A DNA stretch of 64,000 nt from Sindora glabra (GCA_020226215.1 CM035227.1:102841732-102905731), one strand, 5' to 3'. Numbered from the stretch's first letter, positions 38,556 to 50,489 are shown. Translations and numbers: made by a program. The notes: generated from the letters alone by a model not told the origin.

Positions 38556-38832
38556 GGCTCAATTTGTTTCACTGAAAAGCATTTCCCATAAAATATAGTT
38601 ATAAAATGTTAAAATAGAAAAAAGTATTTTACTTATTTAATATTAAATATGAAGAATTAAGATAAAGTAATTTCTCCTATTTCAAAGAGAGATTTGCTTT
38701 CCTTCATCTTCAAACTTTTAAATATTATGTTTTTTACTCATTAATGCAAATGACATGTCACCTAGTTATTAATATATATATGTAAATAAAATTTTCTTAC
38801 AGAAAATACTTTCCGACAAAACAAAAGGAGTC
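38556..38832. mobile_element. Tourist-like MITE (277 bases), best copy
   Basis: The termini GGCTCAATTTGTTTCACTGA and, inverted from the right end, GACTCCTTTTGTTTTGTCGG form imperfect inverted repeats of about 30 bases. The element is flanked by TAA at 38553-38555 and TAA at 38833-38835, the three-base target duplication typical of PIF/Harbinger elements. It is non-coding. Related copies or fragments are at 20938-21175, about 22464-22627 and about 975-1131. Confidence 0.65.
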
Positions 38833-39198
38833 TAAAGTGCACTATGTCTCCTTAAATATTTGTTTTAACTTTGAAGTGCTTCCACTAAGATGAAATAAAC
38901 TAATCTGATAATATATATATATGTGTGTGTGTGTGTGGGCGAAGTAATAGAAGAAAGTATTTTACTTATTTAATATTAAATATAAAAAATTTAAGAAAAG
39001 TAATTTCTCTTATTTCAAAGAGAGATTTGCTTTCCTTCATCTTTAAGCTTTTAGGTATTATATTTTTTAGTCATTAATGCAAATGACATGTCACCTAATT
39101 GTTGATATATATGTAAATAACATTTTCTTATGTCTCTATAAATATTTGTTTTAACTTTGAAGTGTATTCGCTAAGATGAAATAAACTAATCTGATAAT
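38617..39198. repeat. Segmental tandem duplication including a MITE
   Basis: Unit 1 (38617-38910) and unit 2 (38949-39198) are close copies running from 'agtattttacttatttaat' through 'gcaaatgacatgtcacc' and 'ttgttttaactttgaagtg' to 'aaactaatctgataat'. Unit 2 lacks about 45 bases corresponding to the right inverted repeat of the MITE. TA/GT simple repeats (38911-38938) lie at the join. The duplication therefore came after the MITE insertion. Confidence 0.8.
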
Positions 39199-40243
39199 CT
39201 TGGAATACATATGGGTTAGCATTAATTTATACCACTTTAAACTTACACGTTTACATTAAATCTCCACCGTTTATTTGACCTTCATCTAGTAGTTATAACA
39301 CACTCAAATTAATGTTCACCCACTAACTGTAAGGCTGAGAGAGAATTAATGGCAAACTTTTTTAATTGCTTTCTTTCTTTTATAATATTTTCTCTTTACT
39401 CTCTATTTTAAATTGTCACACAAAATTATTTAAACTACAAATATTTTCATTTAGAATTAATATAATTTATTACATATTAGTAATTAATAAATATTTTAAT
39501 ATACGATAAATTTGGATATAATATCTATTGAAATCTTATTAAGATAGTGGTTGCTAATTCAAGATCACTTTGTTTGCAGAACGTCTCTTGCATGGTACAA
39601 GACTTATGACATGCTTTTTGTGGAAAAATTGCTACCTTTATTTTAGTAGTACAATTATTTTGATAGTTTTGTTTTGATTCTTGTACTATGCAGACAATTT
39701 CTCAATTTTGAGGTTTCAATAAAATTCATAATATACAATAAATAATCATTGCAATTGTCTACAAAAAAATCAAATTAGCTTCTTTAATATAAAACAAAAG
39801 TAAAATTAATTCTTACGTGTTATCTTGCTATTATAACTATATTAAAATTATTGTTATAGTTTATTATCAGAACAAAAGATATATGATTCTTCTCATTTTA
39901 GTATGATAATGGAATTAGAATATCATATGTATATTTATCATAAATTAAAATAAACATATTTATTTATCAATAATGAATTATATTAAAGATAATCATAAAC
40001 TTTTATAATTTAAAATAGTTTTATGTGATATTTTAAAATTATTATAAAATTAGAGAGGAAAAAGAAAATATTATAAAAAAAAGAAAGCAATTAAGAAAGT
40101 AAGATATTAATTCTCTCTCATCATTAATGTTAGTGGATGAACATTAATTTAAGTATATTTTAACCATTAGATGAAAGTCAAATGAACAGTGAAGATTAGG
40201 TATAAATGGTGTAAGTATAAAATGGTGTTAATTGATCCCCGTC
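39199..40243. other. AT-rich spacer
   Basis: No gene or defined element is seen between the duplication and the CLASSY gene. The patches 39230-39340 and 40095-40200 are loosely complementary (for example 'agagagaattaatgg' and 'ttaattctctctcat'; 'accttcatctag' and 'ttagatgaaagt'), which suggests the arms of a large inverted-repeat element of about 960 bases. Confidence 0.45.
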
Positions 40244-40246
40244 CTA

Positions 40247-40269
40247 CATATATATACATATATATATAT

Positions 40270-40310
<41 letters not shown>
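40247..40310. repeat. TA microsatellite just beyond the CLASSY gene
   Basis: About thirty TA units with short breaks (CA interruptions) end about 90 bases downstream of the CLASSY stop codon, probably in or just past its 3' untranslated region. Minus and plus frames with Tyr-Ile repeats here are artefacts of the run. Confidence 0.9.
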
Positions 40311-40312
<2 letters not shown>

Positions 40313-40397
40313 GCAAGCTTATACGTTTGATCAAGTTCCCACACAATTGCACAAACTCACAAGAAAAGCATGATTGGAAAAGAGTATTTACCTCACA

Positions 40398-43300
40398 TCA
40401 ATTTGTTGAAGCCTTTTCATTCTTCATGATCATATGGAATGCTTTAGACCGGTCCTCCTCAACCATTTCTCTCAGTATATCATCCTCAATCTTCTCTGCT
40501 TGCCACCGCGAAGGGTCCTCGACAAAATCCTCGCTGAAAATCATGCTCGAAACCCATTCTTTCCATGTGGTTCTTCGATACTTGTCCTCCTCCAACGTGC
40601 CTGCTGCCAGTAGTTGATACACGTAGACCATTTTTTGCTGGCCAGGACGAAAAGCCCGTGCAATAGCCTGCTTTGTTTTCGATGGATTCCACTCTGAGTC
40701 CAACAAAATCACTCGAGAAGCTGCTGTCAAACTGATGCCTTCAGCACATGCTGTAATGGAAGCAAGAAGTATCTTGGACGGGCCTGTAGGCTCCTCAAAC
40801 CTATCCATCACTCTCCCACGGTCAAAAAGCTCTAGTTCTCCAGTTAGTATGAGAACTTCTCGACCTCTCTGCCATCCGAAGAATTTCTCAAACAATTCAG
40901 CAAATAGTTTCACAGGTGCAATGTTGTGGCAAAAGATAAGGATCTTCTCCTTCTTGACAACACGATAGACCAGGCTCAAAACGAATCTTACTTTTGAACC
41001 TCTCTTTAAATCATACTTCATTTTCTCTATCTCTCTTAGTTCCTCCATAGTGAAGAACTTATTAGCACATACTGCTGTTTTGACTAACCAAGGATGGATT
41101 GATCCAAGTGTTATCAGAAGCTCTATCTCAAGCGGATATCCGTTGCACTTGGCCATTTTCTTATGGAGTCTATCCAGCATCACATCTTGTATATCAGTCA
41201 TATTCATTAACAAAGTATAAATTTGTAAACCAGGAAGATTTTCAGAACTCCCACCTTCATAAACATCTATGAATCCATTTGTGAGATTCCTCAACATGTT
41301 TATACCCTTCCTCCTCTCCTTGCCAACATCTGAATCAATCTTCCTCGCGATATGATCCAAGAAGAATTTTCTTGCCCGTGATTCTATTAAATGTTGTGCT
41401 TTGTTTGCTGCTCTCTTTTTCCTCCTATACTTTGGGTCTAATGCTTTCAGCACTTCATGAGCAAACTTCGGTCTTGCCAAGCACAATGTGTTGTAGTATT
41501 CACAGAAATTGTTCTGAAACAATGTGCCAGAAAGTAAAACTCTCAATTCTGTCTCTACTTTCATTAAAACTTTTCTCAATCTTGATTTTGTGCTTCTAGG
41601 ATTATGTCCTTCATCCAGGACCAGGATTCCGGGACTTTCCCTCAACACTTTGGCCATATACTTTCTGTGTGAAAATTTTGAATTTTCTCTCATCAATGTT
41701 AAAAATGAAGTATAACCCATGACAAGAACACTTGGGTGTGAATGCCACTTCTGTATCTTTTCTAGGCAATCCAAAATATGCTTGACATCATCCGTGGGCT
41801 TTGGAACTCCAGGAAAATACATCGATCTCTGCTTGAATACTCGATAGGTTCTCCGACCATGAATCAGATACACTGGGATAGGAATTTCCCATTTGATAAA
41901 TTCTTTATACCAAGTATAGAGTGTTGTCTTTGGAGCAAGGACAAGAGGCCGCTTCCCTGGGAACAACCTTAAGTAGCTAACAAGAAATGCAATAATGAGG
42001 AAAGTTTTTCCAGCTCCAGGAGTATGAGATATAACACAACCGCCTCTTTTTTTGGATTGTGCTTCCATAAGTGCTGGTTCCATAGACCCTGAAATATTTC
42101 GCCAAAGAAATTCAAAAGCCTTTTTTTGGTGCAAGTGCAATTTGTTTTTGAGTTCAGGAACTAATGCCCAGACATTATCATTTTCCTCAGCTATAGGCTC
42201 ATCAAGAGAATTGTTAGTTGAGAAAAGATGGAAATCATAATCCTCATCGGCCTTTGGCTCTGGATCTTCTTCTTTGCACTGCTTCTCCTCTTGATGCCAC
42301 CCAGCATTTTGCATCTACCAAATCGAACAAAATTACCGAACACTTAAATAATGAGACAGAAGGCAGAGGAAAATGATAAATGCACTTAACATTTTTCAGT
42401 TTAGTGCACATTTGGCAGAATCTGGAAAGGGGCGGTTTAAATCAGATGTTGGCAAGCATACAGTAATTAGCTGTTTGTGAGAGAAAACAAGTGTAGCAAT
42501 TTAAATCAGATTTTAGCAAGTGTGTGGTGAAGAAACTATAACCATAAGCGAGGCAAAGAGATTAAAATGCATGATGATAAGAACAATACACATACAAACA
42601 CATATATGCACGCACACACAAAGGGATATTCTTCATAATTTCGTGCTTGACTTACAAAAGGAGGTGTAATATCTTTTATCTCAGTGGTCACAACACCGCA
42701 TCTAATGCACAAAATTCCAATTTCTTCATCCAATCTAAATTCATGTTGACAATGTGCTTTAGATTCATCCATGGTCTCAGAGAAAGCTTCAGTATTTGGA
42801 ACCTGATAAGACAGAATCAGTCTTAGAAAGATGTATAAATACATGATACAAAGACCAATAAAATCTACTATAGGATTTGCACGCTTTTCTACCCAGAAGC
42901 ACCAATCAACTGAGGATTAAGATTCACAGAGATTAAACTCTGCCTCCACCCCCCCCCCCCCAAAAAAATGATAATTGAATAAACAAAAGACAAAGAGGAT
43001 TGTGAGAGAGATCAGAAGCACACCTCGGCATCATCGTGAAGATATGTTGATGCCAATGAAACTTCCATCTCTCTCCACAACATATCATTTTCTGATATTT
43101 CTTCCTCATCCTCCCCATGACACGTCTCTTTTTCCCTCTTTTGCTCGAAGTTGCTTCCCACCTTAAATTCTTTCCACTGATCATTAATAGGCAGCTCATT
43201 ACTTGTGGTTGTATCCATATTCTTTAGGTATGAATCTATCAATTCCTTGTATGCACCTGCACTTAAGGATCTGTCTGTATAAGTTCTTGCCTTTTCTCCA

Positions 43301-45159
43301 CCAAAACCTCTACTTCTTGAATAACTTGTATGGCGCCTCCTCCCTTTAACTCCTTTCTTGGAATTCACTCCTTCCCATCTTGGTGTCATATCCATGTCTT
43401 CCAAACCATCTACATTCTTCCTGTGCAGTTTTTGGCTGTTGCCATAACTATAATAAAATCTGGAAGAAATATCATCGAATTTTTCCACATCATTTTCAAA
43501 ATCTGGAAGCTTTGAAGGGGAGTTATAGGGTTCCAAAGTCAACAGATTGATCTTTTTCCTCGGTGGTTCAGCACTGTTCGTCAGAAGATGATATAGGGAA
43601 GAAACTTTGCCGCTTCCATGTGAATAATTACCAGCAATCTTGGCTTCAAGATGGTCATCCTCAAGAGCTATTGGAATGCTCACATCAGGCAAAGGTACAA
43701 TGGCAAGTTCATCTTGATGATACTCCCTTTCTTTTTTATCAGCATCACCTGACTTCACCCTTCCAGTTTTGGCCCTCCTATTGTACACCTTAAGTGCCTG
43801 ACAAGAATTCTTCTTATTGGCCTTTTGGCTCTTTTCAGTCTTATGTTTTAGACGATTTTGTTTCAAACCAAACAGGCATGATAATGGTATTGACAATTCA
43901 TAATCATCATCATCTTTGAATTTGCCAATTTTGTATGGTCTGGTTCGAACAAAACCAACATCCATCTCCGGACCTCTATCACAGCCCATGTAACGCTCAG
44001 GTTGCACATTCCTGCGTTTGGAACGTCGTAATCCCTCAACATTATAGGATGATGATGCTTCATCTTCACGGGATTCAGGTTCAAGGCCTTCATTATTAGT
44101 GTTGGTGTTGGTGTTGCCCGGAAGAACTTGAGCAACAATAGGTACTACCATGCCATTATCTATTCTGAAATTTACTGCATTGACTGAAGAACTATTATTA
44201 TGGCCTTCCAGTATTTGATACACAATCTTGTTCTCAACAGATCTTATGCAGAAAGAAACCTGCTTCAGCGCTGATGCAACAACTAGCCATGTCAGATCGG
44301 ATAAAAATTTCCCTAAAAGCAATCTTGTTTGATGTATTGAAGAGCAGTCCTCAGATGAATCCCACCGATAGTGTTGATCTTCGCTAGAACTGCTTCCAAG
44401 TTTCTGGAGGATGGAAATTTGGTTTATTCCAATTTGTTTGATTTCCTTATTAAGAGATTTTATCTCTGTACCAAGAGAACCTTGGTTAACATAGAAGTTT
44501 ACATAGAACTGACACGAGCACTCAGACTCGTGAGGCTTTCTCTGTATGGAACTTATTCTTGCATCCGCCCATACCTACAATAAGAGATCAAAATTGAAGT
44601 GAGGCAACTACAACTATGATTATATGAAACCAGAGGAATGTTCTTGAGACAATAAGCCAAGTGATTAAAGTTATGAGTACAAATAAAAATGATCACTTAC
44701 TGGCTCATGATTATTTGCATTTGAATTATTGGTATTTTTTGGGGTTGATAGCACACATATATCAATTCCAGGTCTTAAACAGCGGGAGCAATCCAATGAA
44801 GTAGCGCTCCTGGACCTTACCCGAAGGTCTACAAACGGTCCTTTCTCCATAATCATATGGTAACCATCAACAAAATCTATGCTCATAGTACCAGACTCAA
44901 TTTTTATGTGCTCCACAGGTTGCCATGAGCCAAAACGAGGTGCTTCAAAGCCTGCACGGAAAATTTTGAGAAAGTCATCATGCCATTCATAATAAGTTGA
45001 TGATACAAAATGTGAGAGTACATGTATTGAAAGGATTCAAAAGCAAGCAGTAAACAACTAGCCAATAAAGGCCGTCCTGCAGGTGTAAAGAAAAGTAAAA
45101 GGCTCACAGTAAGAATGGAATGGATGCTTCAATCGGTGTAACTGCCTTTTTCTGGGCAT
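40398..45159 (-). CDS. CLSY1-like: SNF2-family chromatin remodeler, CLASSY type (CLSY1/2-like), five coding exons
   Basis: My exon model on the minus strand is 45108-45159, 44701-44951, 43024-44574, 42656-42802 and 40398-42314. All introns are GT-AG, and the sum is 1305 codons plus stop, close to Arabidopsis CLSY1/2 (about 1260). Exon 1 encodes MPRKRQLHRLKHPFHSY and the next codon is split. Exon 4 carries a Cys/His cluster (CQHEF...CIRC). Exon 5 holds the SNF2 helicase: Walker A HTPGAGKT (residues 764-771), DEGH (901-904), SGTLFQNN (929-936) and motif VI QAIARAFRPGQ (1216-1226), ending MIMKNEKASTN. CLASSY proteins act in the nucleus, associating with Pol IV and SHH1 to start 24-nt siRNA production for RNA-directed DNA methylation. 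The N-terminal region resembles CLSY1/2 rather than CLSY3/4; that subgroup call is inferred. The gene appears intact. Confidence 0.92.
42315..42655 (-). other. CLASSY intron between coding exons 4 and 5
   Basis: The donor GTAAGTC follows TCCTTTT and the acceptor is TTTGGTAG before ATGCAAAATGC. The phase is 0. The intron holds a short CA/TA-rich simple repeat (about 42590-42620). The next intron upstream, 42803-43023 (donor GTGTGC, acceptor TTATCAG), contains a run of about twelve C on the plus strand near 42949-42960. Confidence 0.85.
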
Positions 45160-46380
45160 CTTCGATTATCAAACAGCTTATTTGACCCCTGTAGTAGACA
45201 ATTAGCACATATCACAAAATGAACAAACAGCTTACATAGCATAAAATGAACACATTCTTTTGATGAAGATTAAGGTTTCTTCTAGTTTGCAAAATGAGCA
45301 AAGCTAAGAAGCATAGGCAAACAACACATGAATCATGACATGATAATTATCTTTCAAGTGAAAGGCAAGAAATGATTCATTTCTTAAATGTAGCTCACTC
45401 GGCCATATATTAGGAACATAAGCAGTCTAAGAATTCAATCTTTTCTTGTCCTGTGTTTTCCCTTTTTCTGAAATAATAACTTCCATTCAGTTTCAGTAAC
45501 CCAAAGCAGACACAGTAAAATCAGATTTGCTTAACCATACCATACTCCAGAATCCAGATTAGAATAAAATAAAAACGGATACCAAAACAAAATTAGCTGT
45601 AATTTCACTTTCTAGCATTGATCACAAGTCAATATCCTTTCTTCTCTCAAAGGGTTGTTCTATTTTTTTCCCCTTTTCTTTTTTTTAACATTCACTTTCC
45701 TTAAACTCAAAAAGGGCAAAAGAAAGAAGAGAACAAAGAAAATATACAGACAAAAACAAATTGAACTCTTTCCTCTTTTGCCTCACAGTCAAACTTTCAT
45801 TTTCGATATTAAACTCAACCAAATTTGATAAATATCAACTCAGGAAAAGACCACAATCATCAAATGTTGGGTTACTCATCCAAAATCCCACATTCACACA
45901 TCTAAAGAGTGAAAGAATACAGAGTTACACGCATAAACAAAACTAGGAAAAAATTTTCTTTTTATGGAATAGTTTTCCCTCTGCAGACAAACTCCCATAA
46001 AAAATTTCCAGCTTTCCTCTAAGCAAAACAGCAGGAAAAATAAGCATAAACTTTTACGCATCAACGAGCAAATCGATCACTCGATCAGCATCTGATTGTA
46101 TTTTAACATCAATGCAATCCACCATACCCGGTGAAAACATTCTCGAGGGTACCTCACCAAAAAAAACTTTCCCCAGAAAGTTGATTCTTACCCGAAAGTA
46201 GATTCTGGGTGGGAACTTGAACTTCAGACTCCAAATGAGGGACTGAGAATATTATTCAGCCATTTTTCGGCCACAAAAACAACAGATGAAATAATAATGG
46301 AGCTGGAAAATGTACTTTGACAATGAAGTAGGCACAGGAAGAGTGATGAAGAGTGAGAAGAAAATTTTCAGCAGAAAAAG
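45160..46380 (-). other. Probable 5' leader of the CLASSY gene with an intron
   Basis: A strong acceptor, CTACTACAG before GGGTC, lies at 45189-45190, only 29 bases upstream of the ATG. A good donor, TTTCGG followed by GTAAGAATC, lies at 46190-46191. They delimit a candidate leader intron of about 1.0 kb (45189-46191), leaving a leader exon from 46192 to roughly 46380. The intron body is T-rich on the coding strand, as plant introns are. The transcription start is not determined. Confidence 0.5.
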
Positions 46381-46624
46381 AACAGATAAAAAGTGAGTGA
46401 ATAAAAGAAAGGAACTGCAGAGCGGAGAAATCTATGTGTCAATAGAAAATTTCTCGAATTTTGAGCATTTGTATGAGTGGACAACTCTATTGTACAGTCT
46501 GCAGAGCAAATTGAGGAACCTAGTGAACCAGAAAAGGAAAAAGGTGGACAGTGAACTGACGGTTGGGATTGATTTGAGAGTGGAGTGGATGGCTGTGATA
46601 AGCATTTTTAGATCGTTGCTGCGT

Positions 46625-46637
46625 GGTGGGACCCACC
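46625..46637. promoter_or_regulatory. TCP-like palindrome upstream of CLASSY
   Basis: The palindrome GGTGGGACCCACC includes GGNCCCAC on both strands, the consensus of class I TCP transcription factors. It lies about 250 bases upstream of the presumed leader exon. It is the most GC-rich palindrome in this spacer. Function is inferred from motif and position. Confidence 0.4.
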
Positions 46638-46709
46638 CAGTTCAGAAAATAAAGATTCTTCGCCGCTTGAGTAAAACTAAATGGTCTAACGTTTGTGTTA
46701 TTTTTTGAC

Positions 46710-49299
46710 TTTGTATTTCAAGTCCAAGTCGGATGTTGTTGGAGTGAGAAGATTGGCCATAGCTCTAAGGATTAATATGTACATAAATTACATTTATCAT
46801 TTATATTAATTTAATCATATATGCATTTTCTTCATTTTTGCAAAGATATATATATTATATGAATGTACTTTTTTATTTTTAGTAAAAGTGATAAGTATAA
46901 ATTTAAAGAAAAAAAAGAGAGTACACAAAAATAACAAATTAGTATATGATTTTAAAATAAAAAATATGAGTATAGTTATAATAAAGTTCATAGGAAGTGA
47001 ATGTAATTTAATTTTAAATTAAAAATTAAAAACTAAATTTATTTTATTATTTCTACCTTATAAGTAATGATAATTATACATATAGATAAGCAGCAGCCGA
47101 TATGTTTTAATGAGTAATAATTTTTTAAAAATCTACCAATAATTTTTTTAAAGTTTAATGATAATATAATGGTAATTTTTTTATGAATTAGAAATATATT
47201 TTTTCATTAAAAAATTAATATAATATATAATATTATAAATAAATTAATATTATAGATAAAATAAAAAATTTGCATAACCTAGGTAAATTTTTATATTTTC
47301 AAATTACTTATCTCAAATAATTTATCATATAACATAATATTTTCATATATCTGATAAAATTTATTCTTAAAAAATAAAATAACTTAATCCAATTTATTAA
47401 TATTATGTAAAAATTAATTTTAAAATTAAATTTTTATTAAATACTTGTTTGAGTCTTAATAAAAAAATTATATAATTTATTTTATGTTTATGAAAGAAAT
47501 GATAAATGTATTTTTAAAATCATTTTAAAAAATTAAATGATTCATTTAAAAATATTTTTTAATTTATATATTTAATGTTAATATATTGTAATTGTAATTA
47601 TATTTTATGGATATCTTTTACAAAAATAATTTAAATTTAAGTTTTTACTGATAAAATTTGAATGTAGAGAATACATTTTTGTTTCAATCTTAAGATTATA
47701 AATATGTTTTCACTAAAATTATGCATGATTAACGAATATGATGGAACTAAACCCATTAAAATTAGAAATATATATGATTGGAATTTATCATCTCAGGGAA
47801 TCACTCTTTATTATCATGGACTCGGGGTATATATAACCTCTCATTGATTCACAAATATTTTAAATGCATGAATAATTATAAATAAGATTTTTGAATAGTA
47901 AGGAGATAATTACAGATAAAAATAAAATTTAATTACGTAATAAAAATACAAAAGTGAATTACATATTGAAATAAATTATAGGGTTAAAAAGCTAAATTTA
48001 ATTTATATTTATTATTTTAAATATTAAAAAGTTTTTTACACTATTTGTTGATGTATATATTTATATCCTGTTAAATATACTTATTAAACAAAAGATATAT
48101 ACACTCTCCTTTTCATATTTATATATAATAATTAGATAAATAAGGAATAATTTGTGACAATAATATTTTTTAAATTAAATAATAATAGGGGAAAATTATA
48201 TGCATTAATTTATGTGCCAGTTACACGTGTGTTACATGAGAAGAAGACATTTTACTGGTCAAGCTCTAATAAAGAAATTCGCGTGCCTCAACGCCCCTAT
48301 ACAGAAGGAAATTTCTTTCTTTTATTAAGTGGAAGAAACGGTAAAAAAAATATAAATTCCAAAAATTATGCATAAATGATTCTTATTTTTCTTAAATAAA
48401 AAGAAATTTTCATTAGGCATAGAATTATTACTATACATCTGTCATCTGACCATAAAATCAAATAATTTATATTACATTAATAAACATTTATTGATAATAT
48501 ACTTTAGAATATTTGACCTATTTATATTTTAAATTCAAATCTCCTTATTAATGATCCTAGCTATCTAAACGATTCATCATTAATTGTATGTTATTAAAGA
48601 TATTGAAGATATATCCTGATTTGAAATTGAAATAAAATAATTTAGTTTTTTTTCATTAATTACTCAACCTGAAATAATATATTTGAAATTTTATTGTATG
48701 AAAACTAAAGTTTAATCCCAATATAGTAAGAGATAAAAGAGTTAATTTTTTTTTACAAAAAGTTAAATTTTTAATTAAAAATTACAATGTTTTTTACTTT
48801 CCTTAAAATGTAATTTCTTTAATATATTTTTTATGTTTAATAAAAAGTTTTGTGAAACAAAAAATTTTAAAATTTATATAAGTTTTTTTAATTCCTTGAT
48901 TTTTCATATTTTCAGGTTTATTCTCCTTGCCATAACATTTTAATTAATATTTATATCAAAATATTTTTCATTATACTTTGTCATATACCAAAATTATTAT
49001 TTTTCTTCAAATAGCATTGCCTCAAACTTACTGCTTTATAACACTATGAATTTTCAATATATTAGACCCACAATCAAATCATGGTCTAAATGCCACTTGT
49101 TGGGAAAAAAATGTCCTTTTAAAACCTATAAAGAATAAAAGACACAAGTAAAATAATGATAAAAATAAACATATGATTTTTCATTGAAAACCGCTAAACT
49201 TAAGGAAAAAAATCATAGAAAAATTAACAAAATCTTCTCTATTAAGCTATAAAAATTATAGATTTCTAGTTTCATGAATCTAATTCTTAATTATATTAC
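46710..49299. other. AT-rich intergenic spacer
   Basis: No gene is supported. The plus frame at 48154-48375 (73 codons) has no domain I recognise. The remainder is A/T-rich text without clear terminal repeats. Confidence 0.55.
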
Positions 49300-50198
49300 G
49301 GGGCCGTTTGGTTCAAACTGGGAAAGGGAATGGAATCAAGAAAGGGAATTAGGGGGAAAGGAAAGGAATGGTTTCTGATTATCCAATCTGTTTGGTTCAA
49401 ACAGGAAAGGGAATAAAGTATTTTTAATTTACTTTATTAATAATTATTATATTAAAAATAATATATTTATAATTATTTTGAAAATAATTATTATAATTAT
49501 TATCTTATTATTTTTATTTTATTTACTAATATTATAATTTTTATAATTATTTATTATTAATTATTAACATCTTATTAATATTATTTTTATTAATACTCTA
49601 TTTTAACTATTATTAATATATTAATAATAATTAATATTATTATAATAATTTAATAATTATTATTTATTTAATTATTATTTTTAATATTTATAATTTTATT
49701 AATATTATTAATTATTAATAATTTAAAAATATTATAACATTAAAAATAATAATTATTAAAAATATTATAACATTATTAATATAATTGAACAATATTATAA
49801 TATTTATTATTTATTTAGTATTTAATAATATTATAATATTTTTAATTTATTAAAATTAATATTATTAAAATAATAATTAAATAAATAATATTAAATTTTA
49901 ATAAATTAAAAATATTATAATATTATTAATATAATTAGATAATATTATAATAATAATTATTTATTTAATATTTAATAAAAATTATTTATTTATTAAATAA
50001 ATATTATTAGAGAAGATAGGGAAAGGGAATGAGATTCCCCAAGGAGTTAGGGGGAATCACCATTCCCTTAAATGGGATAATCCCATTAAGGGAAAAAGGG
50101 GAAAGGGAATGAGTTTTTTCTCAACCAAACAAAAACAAAAGGAATAAAATCCTGCAATTCTCTTTCCCTTTTCTGAAGACTCCGAACCAAACGACCTC
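49300..50198. mobile_element. MITE-like element with GGGGCCGTTTGGTTC ends (899 bases)
   Basis: The left end GGGGCCGTTTGGTTC and the inverted right end GAGGTCGTTTGGTTC form terminal inverted repeats, flanked on both sides by TAC (49297-49299 and 50199-50201). Subterminal copies of GGAAAGGGAAT occur near both ends, and the stem TTTGGTTCAAAC is repeated at 49309 and 49389. The middle (about 49425-50010) is almost pure A/T built from TTATTAATAATT-like units. GGCCGTTTGGTT ends with a three-base duplication suggest a PIF/Harbinger non-autonomous element; hAT is an alternative. There is no coding capacity. Confidence 0.7.
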
Positions 50199-50489
50199 TA
50201 CATTCTTTTTCAAACAATCCTCTTAACAAAATTTTATTTGCTTAAACTAAACTTTTTCCTATTAACTTTATATAATATAAATATTTATATGCAAAAAAAC
50301 TTATTAAATAAGTAATTGCAATTTTTGTCATATATTGGATTCAACATTTGGACAAAAAATATTGCGTTAGTAAGTTTTTATTTCTATAGTAGGAGATAGT
50401 TTTTTGAATTAAAGGCAATTTGATTTCGGTAGAAAAAATGTCAATAACTTGTAATTGCTAAGAAGGATTGTCAAATGACAAAACGACCA

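Noticed and set aside
40189..40617. 142-codon plus frame across the TA run and the end of CLASSY
   Set aside because: Its first part is TA-repeat Tyr-Ile text and the rest is the complement of the SNF2 exon.
40486..43793. Several 60-100 codon frames inside the CLASSY exons and introns
   Set aside because: They are antisense or shifted readings of the real exons. The frames at 42536-42844 and 43012-44322 contain true exons but run on into introns.
44904..45107. 67-codon minus frame just upstream of CLASSY exon 2 as a possible protein start
   Set aside because: Its reading frame over exon 2 is shifted from the conserved one. The short exon at 45108-45159 gives the proper CLASSY N-terminus.
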